Part shown: in pieces, positions 29,962 through 38,422 of the stretch | How positions within the stretch are numbered: the first letter of the stretch is position 1 | Layout of the letters: every line of letters starts with the position of its first letter | Source of the DNA: Bdellovibrionales bacterium | GTDB lineage: Bacteria; Bdellovibrionota; Bdellovibrionia; Bdellovibrionales; UBA1609 | Direction of reading: 5' to 3' | Length of the DNA: 39,416 nucleotides | Assembly: GCA_023299885.1 (NCBI GenBank) | Contig: JALZUS010000040.1 | Location: 1 to 39,416 of the forward strand | Translations under genes and position numbers: made by a program | Notes under the pieces: model-generated | Told to the model about the DNA's origin: nothing | Database searches by the model: none | Seen by the model: only the letters and a program-made list of their open reading frames with translations

Positions 29962-30296
29962 AATAAAGGTCCTTTAAGTTTTGTAGAAGCCTTGCTTGAT
30001 AGTAAAAAGTAGACTTCGTTATTTATAGAAGCAAAGTGAGTGCCAACTGGGCAATTATCAAGATCAAGGTACTGAAATAAGCTTATTTTTCATCCAATAT
30101 CTAAGGTTTTCAGGACTAATGGTACTGAAAATAAACCTTTTTTATTGCGCCAGTAAGTGGTCCCTTTAGCATTAGAGTAAGCGCAACGGCATGTCTTTTG
30201 TTGATGAGGAGCTTTGGTCTTTGTTGTTGCGCTTTGATTTTTTTAACAAAGTAAAAAGATAAGTAAAAAGATAAACAAAACAACAAGGAGTAATCC
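29962..30296. other. Intergenic region upstream of the porin gene
   Basis: It holds a perfect palindrome AAATAAGCTTATTT (30075-30088), the 10-mer GGTACTGAAA twice (30068 and 30121), and a tandem 12-mer AAGTAAAAAGAT (30249-30272) just before the strong porin SD (AAGGAG, 30284-30290). Regulation by these is possible but not shown. An antisense open frame across the porin start appears fortuitous. Confidence 0.5.
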
Positions 30297-31628
30297 ATGA
30301 AAAAAATAATAAGCTTAATAGCGCTACTAGGTTTAGCGTTTCCAGCTGTAGCAGAAGACGTAGATGTAACCTTTAGCGGGGACTTCAGAACTCGCGGACT
30401 TTATGAAATGGTTCAAGGTTTTGATGACAATGGGAAGGCTAGAAATGACAACGCTTGGAGCGGTCAATTCAGAATAGGTTCTGCATTTAACGCTGGCGAA
30501 AAACTTTCTGGACAGGTTTCTTTTTTAGCAAATACTCGTTGGGGGCAGGATATCCAGGCTGGTGCTAATGGCTTGCCCGAGTCTGCGGTTAACTCTTCAG
30601 CTTTTGAAGTTTATGAAGCTTATGCTACATGGCTTATGTCAGACACAACTAAATTAAGAGTGGGTCGCGGTGTTTATACTGTTGCTGATGGGACTATCGT
30701 AGCAGAAAACTTATTTGAAGATTTGCCTTACTCTTTTGATGGCGCTATCTACACTAATGAGATGGACTGGGCTCGCATGGATGTTTTCTTTGCAAGAGTG
30801 GCTGACTTTAGAGGTCAGACTTTTACAGCTGGTAATTTAAATTTTGGTAATCAAGCGCGTGGTGACCAAGGTAATGTATTTGGTGCTAACTTTGATTTAA
30901 AAATACTTCCGGATATGTTTAACCTTGCAAATGTGCATGTAATGCAGATTAAAAGAGATGCTATCGCTGGGGCTCCTGGCTCTATGGATGCAGATCTTAT
31001 CAGGTACGGTTTAACTCTTGGTGGCGATGCTGCTGGTTTTGATTTCAGAGGGACTTACGCAGGCTACTCTGGAGATGAGGGTGCTGGTGACCTTGATGGT
31101 TCTATGATTGATTTAGAATTAGGTTATGAAATGACAGACCTTATGGGTGCGCGTTTACATGTTTTATATCATACAGACTCGGGTGATGAAGATACTGCTG
31201 GAGCTATCTCTAGTTCTGACGGTGATAACCAAACTTATGACAGCTTCTTTTATGATCAGCATCAAAATGCAGGTTTAATGGATGTTGTGAGGTGGGGTAA
31301 CTCAACTTACTTACAAGTGGGCTTAACTTTAGAGCCTAAGGACGACTTAACTTTAGATATCAGATATTTAAAGTTTGAAAAAACAGAGCAAGCAGATGCT
31401 GCTAGTTTAGCTAATATTGTTGTTGATCAAGCTGGTGCACCACTTACAAGTGCAGGTAGAAATTCTGATGACGACTTAGGTAGCGAGATTGATATTGAGC
31501 TAACTCAAAAATACGAGAGTGGTTTAGCGATCACTGCACGTTATGGTCTTTTTATGCCAGGCGATGCTTTTGGTCCTAATGCCGATAATTACTCACAATT
31601 TTGGTTACAGGCAAGCATGAGCTTCTAA
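30297..31628 (+). CDS. Outer-membrane porin-like beta-barrel protein
   Basis: 443 residues with SD AAGGAG and a signal peptide of 19 residues (MKKIISLIALLGLAFPAVA). The mature chain begins EDVDVTFSGDFRTRGLYEMV and consists of alternating amphipathic strands with aromatic girdles (WSGQFRIGSAF, FEVYEAYATWLM, LTLDIRYLKFEK). It ends in ...FWLQASMSF, the terminal Phe read by the BAM machinery. It is acidic with many Asp/Gly turns. Probably a general or nutrient-specific porin. The strong SD and terminator suggest abundant expression. Confidence 0.88.
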   Translation: MKKIISLIALLGLAFPAVAEDVDVTFSGDFRTRGLYEMVQGFDDNGKARNDNAWSGQFRIGSAFNAGEKLSGQVSFLANTRWGQDIQAGANGLPESAVNSSAFEVYEAYATWLMSDTTKLRVGRGVYTVADGTIVAENLFEDLPYSFDGAIYTNEMDWARMDVFFARVADFRGQTFTAGNLNFGNQARGDQGNVFGANFDLKILPDMFNLANVHVMQIKRDAIAGAPGSMDADLIRYGLTLGGDAAGFDFRGTYAGYSGDEGAGDLDGSMIDLELGYEMTDLMGARLHVLYHTDSGDEDTAGAISSSDGDNQTYDSFFYDQHQNAGLMDVVRWGNSTYLQVGLTLEPKDDLTLDIRYLKFEKTEQADAASLANIVVDQAGAPLTSAGRNSDDDLGSEIDIELTQKYESGLAITARYGLFMPGDAFGPNADNYSQFWLQASMSF

Positions 31629-31678
31629 TTGGTTAAGACCAGATGAGCTTCTAGAGCGAATCTAAACAAAATTGAATT

Positions 31679-31710
31679 AAAAAGCCGGTTTTAAGACCGG
31701 CTTTTTTTTA
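31679..31710 (+). terminator. Terminator of the porin gene
   Basis: AGCCGGT (31683-31689) and ACCGGCT (31696-31702) pair around TTTAAG, extended by A/T pairs and ending in T8. Confidence 0.9.
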
Positions 31711-31751
31711 TTTTATATTCAAATACAGTCTAATCATAAGAAAATAAATTC

Positions 31752-32525
31752 ATGAAATTACTAATTATTTTTTTATGCCTATTAATTTCCTCTGTTGGTT
31801 TTTCAAAAGAATATGTTGGAGATAAAATTCTTCAACTAGATGAGTATAGATTCACTCCTCATATTTCTGCTGATGCTGTAACTCGTAAACAATGGGGCAT
31901 GTCTTTTCAGCAGTCAGTGGGATCTAATTTAAACACTAATGCTTTTTTAAAATCTTTAACTGTAGCGGTTACAGATAGGGTTGAGCTTGGCACTGTCCCA
32001 GCTTACTATTTTGTTGAAAATCATATTTTTAATATCTCAGCTAAATATAATTTTTGGAGAACGCGAGAGTACGTATGGGCTGTTGGTTTCTCAACGGCCT
32101 TTTTTGATATTGAGGATGATGGCTTACAAGAGGATTCCTTAATTTATAATATTGGCGCTCTTCAGTTATTATTAAATTATTTTCCAGACTGGACTCATTT
32201 TAGCTTTGGTTTAAATCTTAATATTGTGAATGACACTGTTAGGGGGTTGGACGCTAACCAAAATACAGTATTGCAGGCCGGTGATGCTGTTTTAGAGCTA
32301 GGTGTTGATGTCTCTCATAGTATTGGCGACAACACTGACTTAACCTACGGTTTTGGTTTTTCAAGAGAGTCTGGCGTAACGACATTTGAAGAGGTTCATT
32401 TTGGATTGGGTGCGAGTGCGCGTTGGTATAGACCTGGAAAATTCTTCTCTACTCCGACTGTAGGGTTTCATTATACTCCAGAAATAGAAAATATAGAGCT
32501 TTTGATTTCTACAGCTATTTTTTAA
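31752..32525 (+). CDS. Outer-membrane beta-barrel protein
   Basis: 257 residues with a 18-residue signal peptide (MKLLIIFLCLLISSVGFS). It has repeated amphipathic strands (HIFNISAKYNFWR, FSFGLNLNIVND, AVLELGVDVSHSI, DLTYGFGFSRES) and ends in a strand with terminal Phe (IELLISTAIF). This is consistent with a small barrel of 8-12 strands. No family specifics. Its SD is weak. It stands alone between the porin terminator and 32578-33180. Confidence 0.8.
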   Translation: MKLLIIFLCLLISSVGFSKEYVGDKILQLDEYRFTPHISADAVTRKQWGMSFQQSVGSNLNTNAFLKSLTVAVTDRVELGTVPAYYFVENHIFNISAKYNFWRTREYVWAVGFSTAFFDIEDDGLQEDSLIYNIGALQLLLNYFPDWTHFSFGLNLNIVNDTVRGLDANQNTVLQAGDAVLELGVDVSHSIGDNTDLTYGFGFSRESGVTTFEEVHFGLGASARWYRPGKFFSTPTVGFHYTPEIENIELLISTAIF

Positions 32526-32577
32526 AAAGGTACCTTAGGTTAGTGCTGAGTCATTAAACCTAAAGTACTATAAAGCT

Positions 32578-33180
32578 ATGAAACCAATCACTCAGTGGTC
32601 AAAACCAGTTTTAGCTTTTTTAGCCATTAGCGCAGGTATTATATTAATTGTAGCTTCGGACCCGCCAAGAAATGAATGTGATGCCCAGTTGGAGGTTTTT
32701 CAAAAAAACCAACAGGGCTTTTTATATAAGCGTATAGAAAAAAAGAAATCTTATAAGCCACTTTATGAGCGCCTATTTAAGCATTGTGCTGGGTCTAACT
32801 CTGCAGGAGGTTGCTATGAGCTTTTTTCTAAAACAAGGCAGTTTTTGTTTGAAACCAGAAAAATACCAGTAGCTTGTAATGAAACTTTTAAAACAGAAAA
32901 AACAATTAAAAAAGCCTTAATGAATACTTACGACCTTATGGTTAGAATAGCTTGGGGGGATACTCCACCAGTAGATACTTATGATAAAAACGGCTGGTAC
33001 GATACTTCAGAGCTTGTATTGTTTTGTGACTTGCAAAAGCAGATAGAGGCTATCTATGGCTCAGAGTACATGGATAAAATTAAAAATAATTATTTAGAAA
33101 CTTTACCTGATGCCAGCAGCCTTAGCCGCACAGAGGCCTGGCAGAAATCATTACTATCAACCAATTGTAAAAGCCTTTAG
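32578..33180 (+). CDS. Membrane-anchored or exported hypothetical protein
   Basis: 200 residues. Residues 10-27 form a hydrophobic helix (VLAFLAISAGIILIVASD) after a short basic start, a signal or anchor. The remaining polar, Lys-rich, helical chain has several cysteines (NECDAQL, KHCAGSNSAGGCYEL, VACNETF, LFCDLQK, TNCKSL), suited to the periplasm. No family recognised. Its TAG overlaps the convergent membrane-protein gene. SD not clear. Confidence 0.7.
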   Translation: MKPITQWSKPVLAFLAISAGIILIVASDPPRNECDAQLEVFQKNQQGFLYKRIEKKKSYKPLYERLFKHCAGSNSAGGCYELFSKTRQFLFETRKIPVACNETFKTEKTIKKALMNTYDLMVRIAWGDTPPVDTYDKNGWYDTSELVLFCDLQKQIEAIYGSEYMDKIKNNYLETLPDASSLSRTEAWQKSLLSTNCKSL

Positions 33181-33590
33181 TTGATAGGTGCAGTCAGCTT
33201 TTTATAAAGCCCTTGATAGGTAAGTCTTGCTAAAATCAGCATATAATTAAGCTCTGATAATTGGTGTATATTTTTTAAAATTTTAATAGTTCCAAGAGAT
33301 TGCGGCTCTATAAAGGCTGAAACTAATAGTGGCAGCCCAAAGACAAAAGATTGTAGAAAACAAAAGACTAAAAGTATTTTAAGTCTGCGGCGTTCAGGCC
33401 ATATGGAAACCATTATTATAACAGCAGTAATTATAAAAAAGAGTCCTGCGCAAATAGCTGCTTGTTTCTTTGTGCTCATCATTTTAAAGCAAAAAAGAGC
33501 CCAAGCTCCTGACATCAAGTGTAGGGCAATTAGTTTAATCCAAGTATTTACTCTTAAAATATAAACTTTTGATTCCATGATATTAGACAT
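33177..33590 (-). CDS. Four-helix membrane protein, unknown
   Basis: About 137 residues from ATG 33590 (SD GAGGTGG five bases upstream); a longer start at 33641 has no SD. Four hydrophobic helices are seen: WIKLIALHLMSGAWALFCF, AAICAGLFFIITAVIIMVSI, ILLVFCFLQSFVFGLPLLVS, and a shorter one near LNYMLILARLTYQGL. Basic loops (ERRRLK) set the topology. No family recognised. The gene overlaps the convergent gene by four bases at the stops. Confidence 0.7.
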   Translation of the reverse strand: MSNIMESKVYILRVNTWIKLIALHLMSGAWALFCFKMMSTKKQAAICAGLFFIITAVIIMVSIWPERRRLKILLVFCFLQSFVFGLPLLVSAFIEPQSLGTIKILKNIHQLSELNYMLILARLTYQGLYKKLTAPIN

Positions 33591-33673
33591 TTCCACCTCA
33601 GCTATAAAAAATCCGTATTTTAGATAGGCCCATTTTTGCATTCTCTATAGTTGCAATCAACAAGGGAGAAAGT

Positions 33674-33865
33674 ATGGAAAACGCTCAATTAATAAAGCCA
33701 CAATTATCAGAATTTGGACTTAACCCAAAAGACTGGATTATTATGCCTCAGTCTATAAAAGGGGCTCAAAAAGAAATTAGTAGCGAAAAAGGTGTTGTTG
33801 CTAAATACCTTTGTGTCCATAAAACAGAACCATGGTTTCAGCTAGAGCTTGAAACTACTTTATAA
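33674..33865 (+). CDS. Small conserved-looking cytoplasmic protein
   Basis: 63 residues with a strong SD (AAGGGAG). The sequence includes PQLSEFGLNPKDWIIMPQ and WFQLELETTL, with no signal peptide or membrane helix. It is followed by a strong bidirectional terminator. The balanced composition and the good SD argue that it is a real gene. Function unknown. Confidence 0.65.
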   Translation: MENAQLIKPQLSEFGLNPKDWIIMPQSIKGAQKEISSEKGVVAKYLCVHKTEPWFQLELETTL

Positions 33866-33891
33866 GCGTAACATAATATTTATAAAAAGAT

Positions 33892-33939
33892 TAAAAAAAA
33901 GCAGCCCAGTAAATAAATACTGATAAGCTGCTTTTTTTA
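33892..33939. terminator. Bidirectional terminator between the 63-residue gene and rpsR
   Basis: AAAAGCAGC and GCTGCTTTT pair, with an inner CAGTA/TACTG stem. A-runs and T-runs flank both sides, so the hairpin works for both convergent genes. Confidence 0.8.
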
Positions 33940-33946
33940 TTAACGA

Positions 33947-34219
33947 CTAAATTTCGAAAGGTTTAGCAGAGATCTGCTCTGGGCGACCTGCTGTATCGTA
34001 GGCATGAGCTCCTAAAGGAAGAAGGGCCAAGGCTCTTGCTTGCTTTACGGCCTTAGAAACGCGTCTTTGTTGGCCTAAGCTTAATTTGCTGATTCTAGCT
34101 GGTACAATCTTGCCACCATCCATAATGAACTTCCTAAGAGTCACAGGATCTTTGTAGTCAAATTTGAATTCTACAGGGTATTCATTTCTAAACTTTGAAC
34201 GGCTGCCTTTTTTAAACAT
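33947..34219 (-). CDS. rpsR: 30S ribosomal protein S18
   Basis: 90 residues. EFKFDYKDPVTLRKFIMDGG, KIVPARISKLSLGQQRRVSK and AVKQARALALLPL are the core of bS18; the sequence binds the 30S platform with S6. It lacks cysteines and carries a 17-residue C-terminal extension (HAYDTAGRPEQISAKPF). rpsR normally sits between rpsF and rplI; here it stands alone, divergent from rpmB and an L24-like gene, so it may be a second copy or a relocated one. It is preceded by a 123-bp shared regulatory gap. Confidence 0.95.
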   Translation of the reverse strand: MFKKGSRSKFRNEYPVEFKFDYKDPVTLRKFIMDGGKIVPARISKLSLGQQRRVSKAVKQARALALLPLGAHAYDTAGRPEQISAKPFEI

Positions 34220-34342
34220 AATCTCTATCCTTATCGTATTCTTTCTAACGTAGTAAATAACCTAATATTGGGATATACGACAAATTCATGTTGCCAACAA
34301 GCCTATTTTTAGATAATTATTCTTTTTTTGAGGAGAATTAAA

Positions 34343-34645
34343 ATGGCACGTTGCGAACTATCAGGAAAAGGTCCTGTTGTTAAAAACCTAGTGAGTCACT
34401 CTAATATTAAGACTAAATCAGTGGCTCAGCCCAATATTCAGTCTAAGAAGCTATTTTGTCAGGCTTTAAACCAAACTGTGAGCTTTAAGATTGCGACAAG
34501 CACTCTAAGAGACATGGAGCATATGGGTGGTTTAGATAAATACATCCTTAGACAAGATGACGAAAAACTTTCAAAGCGTGCTTTGACTGTTAAAAATAGA
34601 ATCAAAAGAAAACTAGGCCAATCAAACAAGCCTAAAAAAGCTTAA
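34343..34645 (+). CDS. rpmB: 50S ribosomal protein L28
   Basis: About 100 residues from ATG 34343 (SD GAGGAG at 34330); an upstream in-frame TTG would use the SD as codons and is rejected. MARCELSGKGPVVKNLVSHS then NIKTKSVAQPNIQ is the usual L28 start, and LRDMEHMGGLDKYIL follows. There is no CxxC zinc site (single Cys at the CEL and FCQ positions). It has a basic C-terminal extension relative to the 77-residue E. coli protein. Cotranscribed with the L24-like gene, 25 bp downstream. Confidence 0.95.
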   Translation: MARCELSGKGPVVKNLVSHSNIKTKSVAQPNIQSKKLFCQALNQTVSFKIATSTLRDMEHMGGLDKYILRQDDEKLSKRALTVKNRIKRKLGQSNKPKKA

Positions 34646-34670
34646 TAAAAAGAAACTCGGAGTTTTAATT

Positions 34671-34916
34671 ATGAAATTATCAATTAGTCGTGGCGATACA
34701 GTAGAAGTTATATCTGGTGCAGATAAAGGTAAAACAGGTGCTGTTTTAGATTTAAAGCCAAGACATCTAGAAATATTAGTTCAAGGTGTTGCAATGAAAA
34801 CTCATTTTGATCGTGAAGAAGGCCAATCTGTAAGAGAAGGTTATATTCATTATTCAAATGTTAAGCTTAAAGCTAAGAAAGCTGCTGACAAAAAGAAAGC
34901 TGCTAAAAAGAAGTAA
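34671..34916 (+). CDS. rplX: 50S ribosomal protein L24-like (KOW domain)
   Basis: 81 residues. ISRGDTVEVISGADKGKTGA then VLDLKPRHLEILVQGVAMK contains the KOW motif of L24, and YIHYSNVKL matches the conserved HxSNV segment. It ends in a Lys/Ala tail. L24 normally lies in the S10-spc operon, so this could be a paralog or a moved gene; the assignment as rplX rests on KOW plus SNV. SD CGGAG precedes it. Terminator follows at 34946. Confidence 0.85.
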   Translation: MKLSISRGDTVEVISGADKGKTGAVLDLKPRHLEILVQGVAMKTHFDREEGQSVREGYIHYSNVKLKAKKAADKKKAAKKK

Positions 34917-34945
34917 CAAAAGACTTACTTAGTAAGTTTAAAGCG

Positions 34946-34979
34946 AAAGACTCTTTATTATATAAGGGTCTTTTTTTTG
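34946..34979 (+). terminator. Terminator of the rpmB-L24 operon
   Basis: AAAGACTCTT (34946-34955) and AAGGGTCTTT (34964-34973) pair with one G-T, ending in T8. Confidence 0.88.
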
Positions 34980-35031
34980 TCTTAAACCATAAATAGGTTG
35001 TCCGAAAGATTTAACAAGTTAAAATAGAGCT

Positions 35032-35268
35032 ATGAAAAAAATAATTATTATTGCAATCATTTTATCGGCTACGCCTTTTGTGTCAGCCCAAGAATCTAAT
35101 GTGTTGTCTTTAGATGCAGCTAAGTATTTATCGGCTAACAATGAGGCTAATAAAGAGCTGGAGTTTAAATTATTTGTTCAACCGGCCTTAGAAGACCCTA
35201 AGCGCAATATTGATTTACGTACTTTGCAGAATAAAATCCGCAACGAGTACAAAAAGAAAAAGCAGTAA
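35032..35268 (+). CDS. Small secreted protein
   Basis: 78 residues with a signal peptide at 1-19 (MKKIIIIAIILSATPFVSA) and a charged, helical mature part (SLDAAKYLSANNEANKELEF, then FVQPALEDPKRN). It ends in a Lys run. The gene ends three bases before the methyltransferase start, so it is probably the first gene of that operon. No family recognised; the mature part is only about 59 residues. SD not obvious. Confidence 0.65.
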   Translation: MKKIIIIAIILSATPFVSAQESNVLSLDAAKYLSANNEANKELEFKLFVQPALEDPKRNIDLRTLQNKIRNEYKKKKQ

Positions 35269-35271
35269 CTG

Positions 35272-36402
35272 ATGGCACGTTTTACAGCCATAACTTCAAG
35301 AGGCCTAGGTAAGGTTTTAGAGCAAGAGCTTAAAGATAAAAAATTTAAGGTACTTAGCACCAAGGGTGATAGTGTTATCTTTGAAGCCAATTGGAAAGAG
35401 ATGTATCGCGCTCATCTTCAGGTGAAAATTGCCACACGTATTATTTTGCCTATTTTAGATTTCCCAGCTTATGATGCAGAAGAGCTTTATAATAATATAA
35501 TGAAGCATGACTTCACTAAATACATAAAGCCAAGCCAAACTCTAAGTGTAGTTTCGACATTGTCAGATAGTTTACCGTTTAATAACTCTCACTTTATTTC
35601 TCAGAGGGTAAAGGATGCTGTTGTTGACCAGTTCATGGATAAATACAATAAGCGACCATCTGTAGACTCCAAAGACCCAAGCCTTAAATTAATGGTAAGG
35701 CTAAAAAACAATGCTTGTTCTGTAGCTTTAGATTTAACAGGAAAAAGTTTATCTTATAGAGGCTATCGTGAAGACGGTGCCCTGGCTGCTATGCGTGAGC
35801 ATTTAGCATCGGGCCTTATTGCTCATACGGGTTGGCAGGGTGAAGAGGTTTTAATAGACCCTATGTGCGGGTCAGGGACTTTGCTTATTGAGGCGGCTTG
35901 TCAGTTAAGAAACAGGGTGAAAGATAGAGATTTTGTTTTTAAACATTTTGTTAACTTTGATCATGAAAAATATGAAGAGCTTTTGGATAATCCGCCTATA
36001 AAGCGCAGAGAAACTCCATTGCTTTATGGTTATGACCAAGACCCTAGGGCGCTTGATGCTGCTCGGTCTAATGCTAAGCGTGCAGGTGTTACAGATTTAA
36101 TTGAGTTTAAGCAGCAGTCTTTAAATGATTTGCTAGTAAGTGTAGATAAAACACCAGAGGGTGTGGTTGTTATGAATCCGCCTTACGGTAAAAGAATTGG
36201 CCATATAGAAGAGTTAGCTGGTACCTATAAATTAATTGGAGACTTTATTAAAAAGCGCCCAGGTAATTTCAAGAGCTGGGTACTATCAGGGGAGCCTTCT
36301 CTCACTCAGTATTTAAAATTAAGGTCGTCTATGAAAATACCAGTATTTAATGGTGATATTGATTGTCGATGGATTTGTTACCAAAAAAAAGCTGACTCGT
36401 AA
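35272..36402 (+). CDS. THUMP-domain rRNA N2-guanine methyltransferase (RlmL-like)
   Basis: 376 residues. The N-terminal ferredoxin-like and THUMP region (about 1-160) is RNA-binding (ITSRGLGKVLEQELKDKKF, SHFISQRVKDAVVDQFM). The Rossmann-fold methyltransferase follows with DPMCGSGT (196-203), GYDQDPRALDAARSNA and the catalytic NPPYG (302-306), used for N2-G/N6-A methylation with SAM. This matches the N-terminal half of E. coli RlmL or the stand-alone B. subtilis YpsC type (m2G2445 of 23S rRNA). The second RlmK domain is absent. Its stop codon lies in the terminator loop. Adjacent ribosomal protein genes support a ribosome role. Confidence 0.9.
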   Translation: MARFTAITSRGLGKVLEQELKDKKFKVLSTKGDSVIFEANWKEMYRAHLQVKIATRIILPILDFPAYDAEELYNNIMKHDFTKYIKPSQTLSVVSTLSDSLPFNNSHFISQRVKDAVVDQFMDKYNKRPSVDSKDPSLKLMVRLKNNACSVALDLTGKSLSYRGYREDGALAAMREHLASGLIAHTGWQGEEVLIDPMCGSGTLLIEAACQLRNRVKDRDFVFKHFVNFDHEKYEELLDNPPIKRRETPLLYGYDQDPRALDAARSNAKRAGVTDLIEFKQQSLNDLLVSVDKTPEGVVVMNPPYGKRIGHIEELAGTYKLIGDFIKKRPGNFKSWVLSGEPSLTQYLKLRSSMKIPVFNGDIDCRWICYQKKADS

Positions 36403-36414
36403 GTCAGCTTTTTT
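36385..36414 (+). terminator. Terminator overlapping the methyltransferase stop codon
   Basis: AAAAAAGCTGACT (36385-36397) and AGTCAGCTTTTTT (36402-36414) pair around CGTA. TAA (36400-36402) lies in the loop. The A-run makes it usable on the minus strand by the convergent lipoprotein gene too. Confidence 0.88.
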
Positions 36415-36435
36415 ATTATTAGGATAGTTTTTAAA

Positions 36436-37425
36436 TTATAGATCACCCTTTGAGTAGTTTTGTGTTGGCTCTTCATCTACGATTACAGCAGACCCGTAAC
36501 GAATTTTTGGAGTTTCTACTTTAAGGATAAGGTTTTCACTAAGTTTTTCTAGTGATTTAGCATTAGTATCAGCTAATTTTTCTTCTAAGCTAGGGTCAGA
36601 AGATGGTTCAGCTTTATCTGCAAGCTGGTTATCATTTGTTTCAATGTTTTCTATGAAAACAAAGCTTCTTTTTGCTTTAGCTTCATTCATATGAGTATCA
36701 GTGATTACATCATAGATAGCAGATGTGTAGGCAGTAATTTCTTCATTGCCTTCTTCTTTTGTATCATCAGCGTTGTTGATAAAGTCTATCACTGAAATTC
36801 TTAATTTTTCTTCTGTATTGATTCCAGAGCTGTCCTCTGTATCAGAAACTGTAACAATAAGAGTAGGGTTGAATACTCTTAAATCGTCTGCTGTCACATT
36901 AAATAGTAATTCTAATTCGTTAGCTCTTTCTTCTGGGATGGCTTCTGATTCTTTTAAATCTTTAATAAGAGCTGCTTCAATATCTTTACGAGTAATAAAA
37001 GTTCTCATTACTAAGTCATCATTGGCATATTTGTTAGCATGTTTCTTGTAATAGCTAGTAGAGAATAAGCTTTCGATAGGCAGGCCAATTCTTAAGTCTT
37101 CAATATTTTGCTCTTTTAAAATTTCAGTACCTTCTTCTGTACCGATATCAGTTTCTAGTCTAATTTCAATACGAGTATCAGGGTCTAAGCCGATAACATC
37201 TGGGTCTAAATGGTCAGAAAGCGTGTTATTAAAATCAATAACAAAGTTTGTATCTTTTAAAACGCTTGCAGAATCTAATTCTAGCTCTGGGCTTACAGAG
37301 GGAGTAAGTTTTCCGTTTCCAGTATTTGCACTTTGTGCATCATCAAGAGATGAAGTATCACAGGCTGCAAGGCCAAGCATTGCAAATGTAGAAAATCCGA
37401 CAACTAATTTTTTAATATTTTTCAA
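36436..37425 (-). CDS. Lipoprotein, acidic, unknown
   Basis: 329 residues from TTG 37425, with SD GAGGAG. The signal peptide ends in a lipobox LAAC with Cys22. The mature part is strongly acidic (many Asp/Glu), with repeated strand-like segments (TRIEIRLETDIGTEEGTEIL, RVFNPTLIVTVSDTEDSSG, SFVFIENIETNDN). It is probably anchored in the inner or outer membrane facing the periplasm; Asp at +2 is absent (C is followed by D: CDTSS), which in E. coli would favour inner-membrane retention. No family recognised. Confidence 0.8.
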   Translation of the reverse strand: MKNIKKLVVGFSTFAMLGLAACDTSSLDDAQSANTGNGKLTPSVSPELELDSASVLKDTNFVIDFNNTLSDHLDPDVIGLDPDTRIEIRLETDIGTEEGTEILKEQNIEDLRIGLPIESLFSTSYYKKHANKYANDDLVMRTFITRKDIEAALIKDLKESEAIPEERANELELLFNVTADDLRVFNPTLIVTVSDTEDSSGINTEEKLRISVIDFINNADDTKEEGNEEITAYTSAIYDVITDTHMNEAKAKRSFVFIENIETNDNQLADKAEPSSDPSLEEKLADTNAKSLEKLSENLILKVETPKIRYGSAVIVDEEPTQNYSKGDL

Positions 37426-37622
37426 CTTAATACTCCTCAGTGTTAATAATTGATAAACCTATAAAGTTCATTAATTATGCCACTGTATGCCTGTTTATTT
37501 GGAGATGAGCATGCTGTGGCACACTGAATGACAAAAATTGTAACTAGAAAAAATAAGTTTTAATCATTTTGCTAGGATCAGGCTGCAAAGGCAGATTAAG
37601 TAGTTAGCTGCTAAGCTGCGAG

Positions 37623-38357
37623 TTATTTAGCCCGAGGTTCAAGTTTTTCTGTGCCCATAACCTTATCCCAAAATCTAAAGTAGACAGCATAGTTATGGGC
37701 ATACTCATGATGATGAATAGCATGTTGCCTGGCTGAATACATAATTTTTAAGGGTGGAAAGTAGCCACGCCACTTTTCAGGAATATCATAACCTAAGTGG
37801 ATGTATCCATTGTAAAGGATGCCCATAGTACCAAAAAATAAAAGCACAGCTGGATGAAAGGGAATCACTAAAACAAAAAAAGCATAAGAAAGCATGTTTA
37901 AAATAGCTTCTCCAAAATGAAAGCTATAGCTAGTTAAAGGATTTATATTATAAGACTTGTGATGAGTTTTGTGAAACTTCATTAATAGGGGAATAGTGTG
38001 CATGCCTCTATGTATCCAGTAAAACCAGGTATCAACAACAATCGCAAATAAAACAAAAGAAAAGTAAAAATAAAATTTCCCGTATTTATTAGGGTCCATA
38101 TACATTTTTGTATAGCCAAATTTAACTTGTAAGGCCATCATTAGGTATAAAGGAATCAGGTAGACAGAGAGCCCAAGCATAGTCAGTAAGAGCTCTTTTA
38201 GAAATAAAGGCTTTTTATCTACTGGCTGTTTGATTCTGAATTCTGAAAACCACTTAGGTTTAACAATCCAAAACACAAAAAACATTGGGCCTAATACATA
38301 TAATCCCTTAAGCATGATTTTTAACCAACGTCCCCATAGCCATTCAATGTTATCCAC
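37623..38357 (-). CDS. Fatty-acid hydroxylase / sterol-desaturase family membrane enzyme
   Basis: 244 residues from GTG 38357, with SD AAAGGAG. The three His motifs that bind the di-iron centre are all present: HRGMH (116-120), HKTHH (129-133) and HAIHHHEYAHN (212-222). Four or more hydrophobic segments frame them. The family hydroxylates or desaturates lipids at a di-iron site with O2; the substrate (a fatty acid, sphingoid-like lipid or sterol-like lipid) cannot be told. Bdellovibrionota lipids are unusual, so this could be a lipid-tailoring enzyme. No clear operon partner. Confidence 0.9.
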   Translation of the reverse strand: MDNIEWLWGRWLKIMLKGLYVLGPMFFVFWIVKPKWFSEFRIKQPVDKKPLFLKELLLTMLGLSVYLIPLYLMMALQVKFGYTKMYMDPNKYGKFYFYFSFVLFAIVVDTWFYWIHRGMHTIPLLMKFHKTHHKSYNINPLTSYSFHFGEAILNMLSYAFFVLVIPFHPAVLLFFGTMGILYNGYIHLGYDIPEKWRGYFPPLKIMYSARQHAIHHHEYAHNYAVYFRFWDKVMGTEKLEPRAK

Positions 38358-38422
38358 AATAGCTCCTTTGCTGGCTCTAAAGTAACAGCAAGTTTTGCTA
38401 TGTAAACTTAAAAGAACTTAAA

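Noticed and set aside
30116-30298. 60-codon minus-strand frame in front of the porin
   Set aside because: Starts inside the porin start codon, has no SD and lies over the porin regulatory region.
34220-34342. Zur or other metal-regulator box between rpsR and rpmB
   Set aside because: Only an imperfect palindrome (CCTAATATTGGG) is present; it does not match a known Zur site.
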